A DNA stretch of 55,426 nt from Lingula anatina (Eukaryota; Brachiopoda; Lingulata; Lingulida; Lingulidae). The stretch lies in contig NW_019773803.1 of assembly GCF_001039355.2 (NCBI RefSeq), forward strand, positions 40,155 through 95,580. The letters run 5' to 3'. The notes beneath the pieces were generated by a model. It saw only the letters and a program-made list of their open reading frames with translations. It was not told the origin of the DNA and searched no databases. Shown here piece after piece: positions 46,191-55,426 of the stretch (position 1 is its first letter; the number at the start of each line of letters is the position of its first letter). Both the position numbers and the translations under genes were made by a program.

Positions 46191-46334
46191 TAGGTAGAAA
46201 ATTCTATGTAGAGAAGAACTCATACTGGTACTATGACGGACATGGGGAAACTGTTGGTGTGACCAGTCATGACTGCCTGAAAATCCACAGGACTGGCAAG
46301 ATTTTTGATAATGCAGGTCTTCTTGACCAGCAAG
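46191..46334 (+). CDS. Candidate exon, unknown protein
   Basis: Between a CCCAG acceptor and an AAG/GTTTAT donor, the + frame reads GRKFYVEKNSYWYYDGHGE, TVGVTSHDCLKIHRTGK and IFDNAGLLDQQ. The composition is protein-like. It ends with one base of a split codon, which fits the phase of the candidate at 48029. No family recognised; it could be chance. Confidence 0.25.
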
Positions 46335-47798
46335 GTTTATGTGGAAATACAATAGATAAAAATGAATCATAGGTATCCTTGACTAACAGACCTGCACGGA
46401 ATTAAGAGGACCTGCAAATTTCTTGTAGAGCAGGGCCTCCAGACCTTCAGTACCTCCAAAGTTTTCCCCATGTCTGGTATGAAATTCAGAGTGATATAAG
46501 CCAGGTAGAAAAGAGTGAACATTGTTACTGAAACTTTGGGTGAAGGAAATTATATGCTGGACTAAAGATAATCCATAACCAGTACTCTGAATTTCAGGGT
46601 GATGAATAAAAGAGAGTCACATTCATTGCCCTTCTGAAACTCAGAAAGGACAGATTTGATGCCTTGTATAAATGTCAAATTTTTAAGAAAAAATTTAAAA
46701 AGAACTTATGACATTTAATCATGTCCTCAGAATGAAAATTTGTAGTACATATATAGATTAAGCACCTTTAGTCAGTTATAAAATACATTGTTAAGTCATA
46801 GAAATATATTGAGTTAAAGATGGCAACAGTCAAATATGCTGTCTTTTTCTGCAAGCTACTGACAAAAAATTTCACAGGTAGAAAATTAAATATTAAATAA
46901 TTCATACCATTTTCAAAAAAAAAAAAAAAAGAAATTGCTGATCATGATAAACCCAAAATCACAAAGACATTGCAACTTTTATTTTAAACTAGTAACTTAA
47001 GATAAATGATTTGTTTAGTAAATTCCATGAGACAGTTTGTCTTAGGAAGGACTGCAACGGGAAGATAGCCTATCAGTTTTCATTTACTGAGTACCAATCA
47101 TTTGACAATCCAGAAAAGGAAGCAGGAACATCTTTATCTTTTCAACAAAAGCCTGTAACTGATATCCAAGGCACTGCTATACAATGATGTAAACCAGCAT
47201 ATTGCAAAACCAAAATTAATCAGATCTTGAACAGACGATATCTATATGACTTACATACTGGTGAAATAAGGAGAAGGAGGTTATAACACAATCATCTTCT
47301 TGATCTGAGGAAAACCTGCAGCTAGCTAGAATGTTCAGAGGGGAGAAGGGGGTCTGAAAAAGTAGACCTTTTAGCCCTTTTGTTGACCCAAATTGAGAAA
47401 TGGCAAACTGACTAGATCAAATTTTGGTTGAGAGATAACCTTTCCGGTGAAAAGGGTAGTTTTTAAATCCCCAAAGCTCTGCCTTTTTTCTTTTTTTATG
47501 ACTTAATGCAACACCAAAATCTCAAGTCTCTAGAAATTACAGAAGAATGCATAGAAACCATTCCATTATATGTATTTTTAGCTTCTGTGAAGAGTTATCT
47601 GCAAGAGCAAATATCATGGTCATGCAAAAACAGTATTAGTGCCCAGTATATAATAACTAGCTTGACTCTCTCGTTACAGACGATCATGTAATGGGAATTA
47701 TTAGCTGCTATCTTTCCTACCACCTGCATTCATTTCCATTATTACTGACAGGCAATATAAAAACTTTACATGGCACAATCATATCTGCATGTATAAAA

Positions 47799-47846
<48 letters not shown>

Positions 47847-48028
47847 GGATGTATATAAAGTCATTCATTTTTTTGTAGAAAATTGCTTGAGAAATCATGC
47901 AAGGTTTGGCAAAAATTGGGAAGCTTTGAGGCTGATATAACATTAATCCGAAACACATCCTAAAGACCAGAGAATTTCATCAGCTGTGTTATGTTATAAG
48001 AAAAAAGTAATTTTTCTTCAATCAACAG

Positions 48029-48090
48029 CTAATATATTACCTTTAATATTCCCTGATGAAGATGACCTGAGAGACATTGAAATATTGGAG
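48029..48090 (+). CDS. Candidate exon, unknown protein
   Basis: Preceded by TTTTTCTTCAATCAACAG and followed by GTAATA, it reads NILPLIFPDEDDLRDIEILE. Its phases would join the candidate exon at 46191 and the tail exon at 55186. That is weak support, since each agreement has a one-in-three chance. Confidence 0.22.
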
Positions 48091-48276
48091 GTAATATTAG
48101 CTGTTAAAGGGACAACAACTCTTCGTATGAAATCTATATTTCATAATAAAAACATTGTAAAAAAAACAAGGAAATATAATATATTCTATTTCATCACCAA
48201 AAATGGCATTTAAAGCAATTATTCTAAAATCTGTGCTTGTCATCCAACCATGTGACCTCCATAGATGGCTATAGTC

Positions 48277-48304
48277 TGTAATAATCTCTTAAGAGATTAT
48301 TACA
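48277..48304. repeat. 28-bp perfect palindrome
   Basis: Uninterrupted palindrome centred on CTTAAG at 48290/48291, with outer ends TGTAATAATCTCTT and its inverse. Nothing else in the flanks. Confidence 0.9.
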
Positions 48305-49824
48305 AAAAAGCAAACTTTCTAGAAAAAAAACAGGGACTAAATTTGAATGTAGAAATGGATTCATTAACCACTGGTAAGAATGGGAAAATTGTTTACCCCA
48401 GGAAAATTCATTTTTAGGCCAAAATGAACAATTGTTATCCCTTTAATATCAGGTTTTGATTGAAAAAAAAATTCTTAGATACTAAAGGCACGTGAAGTCA
48501 TAAGAATAATGCTTAAATGTGTGTCAAGACATTTCGTAAGAGAAATTCAATTCTGAACTGATCTGCGATTGTAATAGAGCTACGCATCAAAAAGTGAAGC
48601 TCTTGTGTCTTCTATGATTTGATTTGTGCTCTGAAAAATGATCTGCATCCATCTCCTATACTGTTCATTATATAACAATCTACTCGTCATAGATTCTCAA
48701 TAGTATTCATTACCTCTAGACTTATCTGGGGAACGGAAAAAAAGAAAGAAAGAAAGAAAGATTCTGCAATAAATAAATAATCTTTGCATTAGTTAAAATG
48801 ATACTTGACTTGATCTTTGGTCCCGACTTGATGCATCAATTGTTATTTACCTGTGTTCTGGAAGCACTGGTCTGGAAATTCTTGAATTTCTATTCAAGTG
48901 GTATTTATTCATCTTCTTCTGTCTATTCACGGTGTTAGAGGCTCTCTGTAGACTTATACTGGCATAGAAATCAATAAGAAATGTCAGCTTCAATTTTATC
49001 ACTCTTCATCCAATAGATATCGACTTTTTGACACATGTTCTGCAGTTTAAAAAAATCTGGGTAAATAAAAGCTTTGGTTATAATCACGTGTGCATTTTTT
49101 TTATTGACTATAATAAAAATTATTACGTTTTTCACTGGAACAAATACTTTACCACAGTCATGAAATGTAATGTTACGGTACTAGATGAAGTTTGCATATT
49201 GTCAGTTAATGGCTCTATTATCTATTTATTTAGCTATAATAATAACAAGGCAGCAAAGCTGTCTTATCACAGATTTTCATACTTGTTAATAATCATTTGT
49301 TCAAATTTCATAAAAATTGGACAAGATTTGACAAAATTATTAATGTTTAACTATTTAAAGGCCTGAGATTTGCCAGTTTTTTCATTTCAATTTTCAGTTG
49401 TCCCAAATATATTGTCCCAAAAAACAATTTGCATTAAACATAGTCAACTGATCAGCTTATCACAGATTTTTATTGTTGTTAATTATCATTTGTACAAATC
49501 TCATAATTATTGGACAAGATTTGACAAAATTATTATAGTTTAACTATTTTAAATCATTGAATTTGCCCGTCTTTTCTATGTAATTTTCAGTGTTCCAAAA
49601 TATATTTTCACAAAAAACACTATTCATTAGACACAGTCAACTGATCAGCTTATCACAGATTTTTATTCTTGTTAAGCATCATTTGGTCAAATTTTAGTAA
49701 TATTGGCCAAGATTTGACAAAATTATTAATGTTTGACTAATTAAAATCATTGAATTTGCCCATCTTTTCTATGTAATTTTCAGTTTTCTGAGTTATATTT
49801 TTTCTTTTTCCAGAGTACCCTTAC

Positions 49825-50055
49825 CATGAAAAAAGCAGGCAGTGAAAGACAGCACCAAGAGCAGCACTATGTCTTATCCATGTGTACAATGCATGATTTT
49901 TGGCAAGATTTAGGACATTGTCAAATAATGTGATAACAACACCCCCTCCCAGAAACCCATTGTAAGGAGTAATCTGCATCTGGCATTGGTAGTAAGGAGA
50001 AGTCTTGTATGGGTATATATTGTTTTCTAGATGACAGTTATAGGTAATTTGCAAC
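49825..50055 (-). pseudogene. Exon-like module, copy 1
   Basis: The minus frame from an AG at 50056-50057 to an ATG/GTAAGG donor reads LQITYNCHLENNIYPYKTSP, YYQCQMQITPYNGFLGGG and VVITLFDNVLNLAKNHALYT, with a second hydrophobic stretch at the end. Relative to copy 3 it has extra bases near the donor that change its exit phase. Function unknown. Confidence 0.35.
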
Positions 50056-51669
50056 CTCTTACACAAACAACCTCAATACATCACATTTGCCATTTTCTTT
50101 TAGAGTAAGTAATACATTGCAATATTGCAATATTTGTTTTGGTTAATTCTCACTCTTCTGATGATGAATTTCCTATAAACGTGACACTTAAAAATTAACA
50201 GAGACAGCTGATCAGCTTATCACAGGTTTTTATTCTTGTTATTTATCATTTGTACAAATTTCATAAACATTGGACAAGATTTGACAAAATTATTAATGTT
50301 TAACTATTTTAAGGCCTGTGATTTGACAGTCTTTTCAATGTAATTTTCAGTTTTCCCAAATATATTGTCCTTAAAAACACTATTCATTAGTCACAGTCAA
50401 CTGATCAGCTCATCACAGATTTTAATTGTTGTAAATTATCATTTGTACAAATTTCATAAACATTGGACAAGATTTGACAAAATGATTAATGTTTAACTAT
50501 TTTAAATCATTGAATTTTCCAGTCTTTTCAATGTAGTTTTCAGTTTTCCCAAATATATTGTCCTTAAAAACACTATTCATTAAACACAGTCAACTGATCA
50601 GCTCATCACAGATTTTAATTGTTGTTAAGCATCATTTGTTTAAATTTCAGAAATATTGAACTAGATTTAACAAAATTATTAATGTTTAACTATTTTAAGG
50701 CCTGCCATTTGCCAGTTTTTTCAATGCAATTTTCAGTTTTCCCAAATATAATGTCCCCAAAAAAGCTTTTCTTTGGTCACAGTCAACTGATTAGCTCATC
50801 ACAGATTTTCATACTTCTTAATAATCATTTGTTCAAATTTCATAAAAATTGGACAAGATTTGACAAAATATAATGTCCCCAAAAAAGCTTTTCTTTAGTC
50901 ACAGTCAATTGTTTAGCTTATCACAGATTTTCATTCTTGTTAATAATCATTTGTTTAAATTTCAGAAATATTGAACAAGATTTAACAAAATTATTAATGT
51001 TTAACTATTTAAAGGCCTGAGATTTGTCAGTCTTTTCAATGTAATTTTCAGTGTTCCAAAATATATTTTCACAAAAAACACTATTCAGTAGATATAGTCA
51101 ATTGATCAGCTTATCACATATTTTTATTGTTGTTAAGCATCATTTGTAAAAATTTCAGAAATGTTAGACAAGATTTGACAAAATTATTAACGTTTAACTA
51201 TTTTAAGTCCTGCGATTTCCCAGTCTTTTCAATGTAATTTTTAGTTTTCCCGAATATGTATTGTCCTAAAAAAACTTTTCAGTAGATACAGTCAACTGAT
51301 CAGCTTATCACAGGTTTTTAATGTTGTTGAGCATCATTTGTACAAATTTGAGAAATATTGGACAAGATTTGACAAAATTATTAACGTTTAACTATTTTAA
51401 AGCCTGTGATTTCCTAGTCTTTTCTATGTAATTTTTTGTTTTCCCAAATATATTGTCCTAAAAACACTATTCATTAGACACAGTCAACTGATCAGCTTAT
51501 CACAGATGTTTATTGTTGTTAAGCATCATTTGTACAAATTTCAGAAATATTGGACTACATTTGACAAAATTATTATCATTTAACTATTTTAAGTCACTGA
51601 ACTTCCATTCTTTTCAATGTAATTTTCAGTTCTTTCAGTTATATTGTTCTTGTTCCAGAGCACCCTTAC

Positions 51670-51898
51670 AATGAAGAAGCAGGCAGTGAAAGACAGCACC
51701 AAGAGCAGCACTATGTCTTATCCATGTGTACAATACATGATATTTGGCAAGATTTAGGACATTGTCAACTATTGTGATAACAACAACCCCTTCCAGAAAC
51801 CCATTGTAAGGAGTAATCTGCATCTGGCATTGGTAGTAAGGAGAAGTCTTGTATGGGTATATATTGTTTCCAGATGACAGTTATAGGTAATGTGCAAC
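51670..51898 (-). pseudogene. Exon-like module, copy 2
   Basis: Same module as at 49825-50055, but one A is missing in the GGAAAACAATATA word, which breaks the frame. The donor reads ATT/GTAAGG. It looks inactive. Confidence 0.35.
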
Positions 51899-52077
51899 CT
51901 CTTAAACAAATAACCTCAAATCATGACATTTGCTGTTTTCTTTTAGAGTAAATAATACATTGCAATATTGAAATATGTTTTGGTTAATTCTCACTCCTCT
52001 GATGATCAATTTCCCATAAACTTGACACTTAAAAGAAGACAGACAACTGATCAGCTTATCCCAGATTTTTATTGTTG

Positions 52078-53570
52078 TTAACCCCATAGCGCTGGGAACC
52101 GCACATATGCGGTTCATTTTAAAAAGTCCTCAGTGCCGGGAACCGCATATACGCGGTTTCTGTGTTTACATGCTTGTACTGTCCCCTGTCTTTTGTAACA
52201 ATTCTTGCTTCTATCACAAGACTAACTTAATGTTAGTTTTTTGTTTACTACTGGCTTTTGAAAGACGTGTAGCGAGAATTAGATAATGAATAAGCGGTTT
52301 ATTTCAACCATTGTCGAGGCGCTATGAAGTCATAATGGTGGCGAGAAGTCAGCAGAAGTTATTGGTTGAGAAATGTTTTAGATTTGTTAGAAAATTCAGA
52401 CTTTGGGGATGAGTCCTTGATAGATTTTGATACCCCGATAACTTCAAAGATGATGTACCTTTGCCTAGTATGAGTTGTCAGAGAGCAGATTTGGACGTGG
52501 GGCTTGATTTATGAAAAAACGCTGATGATACTAACGGTAGTAACCAAGCAGATGACAATAGTAATTGGAATGGCTATATTGCTGATAAAATGACTGTAAC
52601 CGTGGCAAGTCAGGCTAAATGTTGCCTTGTGTGCTGCATCAACATGTCTTTTCCTGCTTGTGCATAAATACAAATGTCATATGTTACGTTGTACTGCATC
52701 AACATGTCTTTTCCTGCTTATGTCTAAGTACAAATGACATATGTTTACTTGTGTGTTACATCAACATATGTCTTTTCCTGCTTGTGTATAAATACAGATG
52801 TAATATGTTTACTAGTGCACTGTATCAACATACCTTTTCCTGCTTGTGTATTAGTACAAATGCCACGTTTACTTGTATTTTTATGATGCAATTTTTATTC
52901 ACGAAAGTGTAATATTTGCTCACGATAATGTTTGTATTCTTGTATATGGTTTGAGTGCTGAACAAAATTTTATGAGTATCCTGGTTCAGTTGATTAAAAA
53001 AAACTATGAAAAACTATCGTAAAAAGCACTAAATTTACAATGTATTTGTAATTATAAAAGTAATTAGGTGGAAGTCTTCTAGTCAGCTAGCCTGCCTGTA
53101 TATTGTGCAACTCTCTGACGTGATGCAGGTTTTTAGGTACAGCACGCATCCCAGAAAATGTATTATATCTCAAAAACTAAATGAGATATCTTTCTGAAAT
53201 TTTCTGACATTGTTTAAGACATATTTCGGATGTTTATGAGAAAATTTCAACAAATTATTTGGTAAAGTGAAAAAGAATGTTCATGCTGAAATTAAAGTTT
53301 TGTTTTTTACTTCTCTTCGAGAAAAGCAAGTCTCATATGTAAACTCCTGCTATTTCTACCTAAGTTAACAAATGTGAATAAAACTGATATGACTTTAAAG
53401 CTTACATTCTTGGCTTTTTAAAAATGTATAGTTTTTAGGTGTTTTCTAAAGAAGTGAATACATTATCATTGATTAAATGAGACCGCCTGTAAAATTGAGT
53501 GCATCTGGGTAGAGGGCTCAGGACCAAGGGCACTTTCTAGTTCGGATGCTGCCAGGCTCTATGGGGTTAA
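52078..53570. mobile_element. piggyBac-type element in a satellite unit
   Basis: TTAA at 52078-52081 and at 53567-53570 flanks ends CCCCATAGCGCTGG and (inverse) CCCCATAGAGCCTGG. The satellite sequence TTGTTG-TTAA-GCATCATTTG is interrupted exactly at its TTAA. TTAA targeting is the signature of piggyBac. Inside, near 52375-52510, a frameshifted acidic stretch reads VLDLLENSDFGDESLIDFD and NFKDDVPLPS, resembling the N-terminus of piggyBac transposases. The remainder is deleted. Subterminal GGGAACCGCA(C/T)ATA-type palindromes lie at the left end. Confidence 0.8.
52615..52875. repeat. Four ~65-bp tandem repeats inside the piggyBac element
   Basis: Units share ATCAACAT, a CTTTTCCTGCTTGTG word and TACAAATG, spaced 60-70 bp. 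A 97-codon + frame across them is a product of the repeat. Confidence 0.75.
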
Positions 53571-54106
53571 GCATCATTTGTACAAATTTCAGAAATATTG
53601 GAACATTTTTGACAAAATTATTAGCGTTTAACTATTTTAAGTCTTACGATTTCCCAGTCTCTTCAATATAATTTTTAATTTTCCTAAATATATTGTCCTA
53701 AAAAACACTTTTCATTAGATTCAGTCAACTGACCAGGTTATTACAGATTTTTATTGTTGTTAAGCATCATTTGCTCAAATTTCAGAAATATTAGAACATT
53801 TTTTAAAAAAATTATTAATGTTTAACTATTTTAAGGCCTGCGATTTTGCCAGTCTTTTCAATGCAATTTTTAGTTTTCCCAAATATATTGTCCCAAAAAA
53901 CGCTTTTCATTTGTCACAGTCAACTGATCAGCTGATCACAGATTTTTATTGTTGTTCAGCATCATTTGTACAAATTTCAGAAATATTGGATTAGATTTTA
54001 CAAAATTATTAACGTTTAACTATTTTAAATCATTGAATTTGCCAGTCTTTTCAATGTAATTTTCAGTTCTTTCAGTTATATTGTTCTTTTTCCAGGGTAC
54101 CCTTAC

Positions 54107-54332
54107 CATGAAAAAGCAGGCATTGAAAGCACCAATAGCAGCACTTTGTCTTATCCATGTGTACAGTACATGATATTTGGCAAGATTTAGGACTTTGTCA
54201 AATATTGTGATAACAACAACCCCTCCCAGAAACCCATTGTAAGGAGTTATCTGCATCTGGCATTGGTAGTAAGGAGAAGTCTTGTATGGGTATATATTGT
54301 TTTCCAGATGACAGTTATAGGTAATTTGCAAC
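54107..54332 (-). CDS. Exon-like module, copy 3 (intact frame)
   Basis: 75 codons in one frame: LQITYNCHLENNIYPYKTSP, YYQCQMQITPYNGFLGGVVV, ITIFDKVLNLAKYHVLYTWI, RQSAAIGAFNACFFM, then an ATG/GTAAGG donor. The region from GFLGG on contains two hydrophobic segments and a YT...AA.GA.F....C pattern somewhat like NDUFA11-type complex I subunits. This is too weak to name it. It is the only one of the three modules without a frame break. Upstream exons would lie at higher coordinates and none was found. Confidence 0.35.
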
Positions 54333-55053
54333 TTCTTTCACAAACAACCTCAAATCATCACATTTGTTGTTTTTGGTTTTTTTTCAGAGTAAGTAATACA
54401 TTGCAATATTGAAATATTTGTTTTGGTTAGTTCTCACTCTTCTGATGATGAATTTCCTATAAACTCGACACTTAAAAAATAACATAGACAGCTGATCAGC
54501 TTATGACAGATTTTTATTATTGTTAAGCATCATTTGCACAAATTTCCTAAACATTGGACAAGATTTGACAAAATTATTAATGTTTAACTATTTTAAGGCC
54601 TGGTATTTCCCAGTCTTTTCAATGTAATTTTCAGTTCTCCTAAATATATTGTCCCAAAAAACACTTTTCCAGATGACAGTTATAGGTAATTTGCAACCTC
54701 TTACACAAACAACCTCAAATCATCACATTTGTTTTTTGTTTTTTTTTGTTTTTTTTTTTCAGAGTAAGTAATACATTGCAATATTGAAATATTTGTTTTG
54801 GTTAGTTCTCACTCTTCTGATGATGAATTTCCCATAAACTTGAAACTTAAAAAATAACATAGTCAACTGATCAGCTTCTCTCAGATTTTTATTGTTGTTT
54901 ATTATCATTTGTACAAATTTCATAAATATTGGACAAGATTTGACAAAATTATTAACGTTTAACTATTTTAGGGCCTGTGATTTCCCAGCCTTTTCAATGT
55001 AATTTTCAGTTTTCCCAAATATATTGTCCCAAAAAACACTTTGGGTGGGTGGG

Positions 55054-55084
55054 TGTTTGTTTGTTTGTTTGTTTGTTTGTTTGT
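55054..55084. repeat. (GTTT)n microsatellite
   Basis: Seven or so GTTT units after a GGGTGGGTGGGTG stretch, between the satellite array and the tail exon. Confidence 0.85.
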
Positions 55085-55185
55085 TTTTTACAAATTGCCT
55101 GTGAAAACATTTTATATTTATGCTTCATTAACTGGAAATTTTCTTTTTATTCATTGGTCTAAAGTGCTCATCTTTTTTCTCATAG

Positions 55186-55314
55186 GAAGCAATGGAACCA
55201 GAGTACAACAAAACGGAGAATTTTGAAGACCACAACAAACCAACCAATTTCTCCAACCCAATGTATGACATTATAATAATATTAGAACCTGCTAATCCCC
55301 CTAAAAAGGATTAG
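55186..55314 (+). CDS. LDL-receptor-related protein cytoplasmic tail exon
   Basis: After a T-rich TTTTTTCTCATAG acceptor the + frame reads EAMEPEYNKTENFEDHNKPT, NFSNPMYD, IIIILEPANPPKKD and stops at TAG (55312-55314). KPTNFSNPMYD closely matches the KPTNFTNPVYA and QPTNFENPIYA tails of LRP1 and LRP2. F.NP.Y is the clathrin-adaptor endocytosis signal that acts inside the cell. The transmembrane and ligand-binding exons should be upstream on the + strand but were not found, so they may lie beyond very long introns. The last 10 codons fall in a 29-bp tandem repeat, so the true end could differ. Confidence 0.55.
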   Translation, partial: EAMEPEYNKTENFEDHNKPTNFSNPMYDIIIILEPANPPKKD

Positions 55315-55396
55315 AACCTGCTAATCCCCCTAAAAAGGATTAGAACCTGCTAATCCCCCTAATAGGATTAGAACCTGCTAATCCCTCTAAAAAAGG
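55281..55396. repeat. 29-bp tandem repeat, four units
   Basis: Units begin ATTAGAACCTGCTAATCC at 55281, 55310, 55339 and 55367, 28-30 bp each. Each has an internal ATTAG...CTAAT inverted pair. The first unit overlaps the end of the LRP-like exon. Confidence 0.9.
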
Positions 55397-55426
55397 ACAT
55401 GACCAGCCCCACTCACTCCAATGGGG

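Larger units (their letters stand above)
45279..49204. other. Gene-poor region
   Basis: About 4 kb without a confident gene. Two plus-strand exon candidates (46191-46334, 48029-48090), an (AAAT)n repeat at 47794-47845, a 28-bp palindrome at 48277-48304 and (AAAG)n at about 48739-48760 are the only structures noted. Confidence 0.5.
49205..55040. repeat. 192-bp satellite-like array
   Basis: About 16 units recur with the anchor GACAAGATTTGACAAAATTA at 49321, 49513, 49708, 50273, 50468, 50658, 50851, 50978, 51170, 51362, 51554, then 53603, 53793, 53991, 54555 and 54930. Most neighbours are 190-195 bp apart. Other shared words are CAACTGATCAGCTTATCACA, AAGCATCATTTGTACAAATT and TTTTCAGTTTTCCCAAATAT. 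The array is interrupted by three copies of a ~350-bp module and by a piggyBac element. Short open frames in it are not genes. Confidence 0.85.

Noticed and set aside
46176-46370. 64-codon minus frame
   Set aside because: The plus strand of the same bases has better splice signals and composition; neither is strong.
52619-52912. 97-codon + frame rich in Cys and His
   Set aside because: It only reflects four tandem 65-bp repeats inside the piggyBac element.
49205-55040. CRISPR-like regular spacing
   Set aside because: The repeat is 192 bp long, degenerate and without unique spacers, in an intron-bearing animal genome; it is a satellite.
1-55426. tRNA, rRNA or riboswitch-like structures
   Set aside because: None with conserved boxes or cloverleaf pairing was found on either strand by eye.

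Overview
The window is animal nuclear DNA: AT-rich, with small exons bounded by GT-AG introns, long gene-poor stretches, and many short inverted-repeat DNA transposons and microsatellites. The gene content (mitochondrial ribosomal protein, ciliary protein, macrodomain-PARP, LDL-receptor-type tail) fits a non-vertebrate metazoan. The frequent AGGCCTA-type words and the transposon families suggest a marine deuterostome such as a hemichordate or echinoderm. That assignment is inference only. One 25-N gap and five isolated Ns show it is a draft assembly.

Left part (1-24.7 kb). The 3' half of a mitochondrial ribosomal protein gene (MRPL42-like, + strand, 966-2086) is followed by a near-identical tandem duplication that repeats its last exon. 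A four-exon gene for a probable ciliary/axonemal protein (- strand, 6631-9576) stands head to head with a 16-exon gene (+ strand, 10296-24681). The 16-exon gene encodes a 941-residue protein with a Gln-rich coiled coil, one macrodomain, a KH-like segment and a PARP catalytic domain whose triad reads H-Y-E. Its introns hold satellite-like repeats and MITEs.

Middle (24.7-45.3 kb). This is mostly transposon-derived: a large foldback element, CCTATAGGA-rich elements, LINE 3' fragments, Tc1-like and DUF3504/Crypton-like remnants, and a hAT-type MITE carrying another foldback element. Inside it lie two inverted copies of a small secreted-peptide locus (28.4-30.1 kb + strand, and 42.4-43.8 kb - strand). 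The right copy is intact and is followed 13 bases later by a second, unrecognised 160-codon reading frame. The left copy has lost its start codon. Two isolated 5' exons with promoter-like surroundings encode the start of a THAP domain (34.39 kb) and of a SAP domain (35.47 kb).

Right part (45.3-55.4 kb). After 4 kb with only weak exon candidates comes an array of about 16 units of a 192-bp repeat. The array contains three copies of an exon-like minus-strand frame and a piggyBac-type element inserted exactly at a TTAA inside one unit. The window ends in a + strand exon encoding an LDL-receptor-related cytoplasmic tail with an FxNPxY endocytosis signal, overlapped by a 29-bp tandem repeat.

No bacterial-type operon, CRISPR array, tRNA or rRNA gene was seen. 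The genes are separate eukaryotic units. The only close functional coupling suggested by layout is the shared 720-bp region between the ciliary and PARP genes and the two-frame peptide locus.
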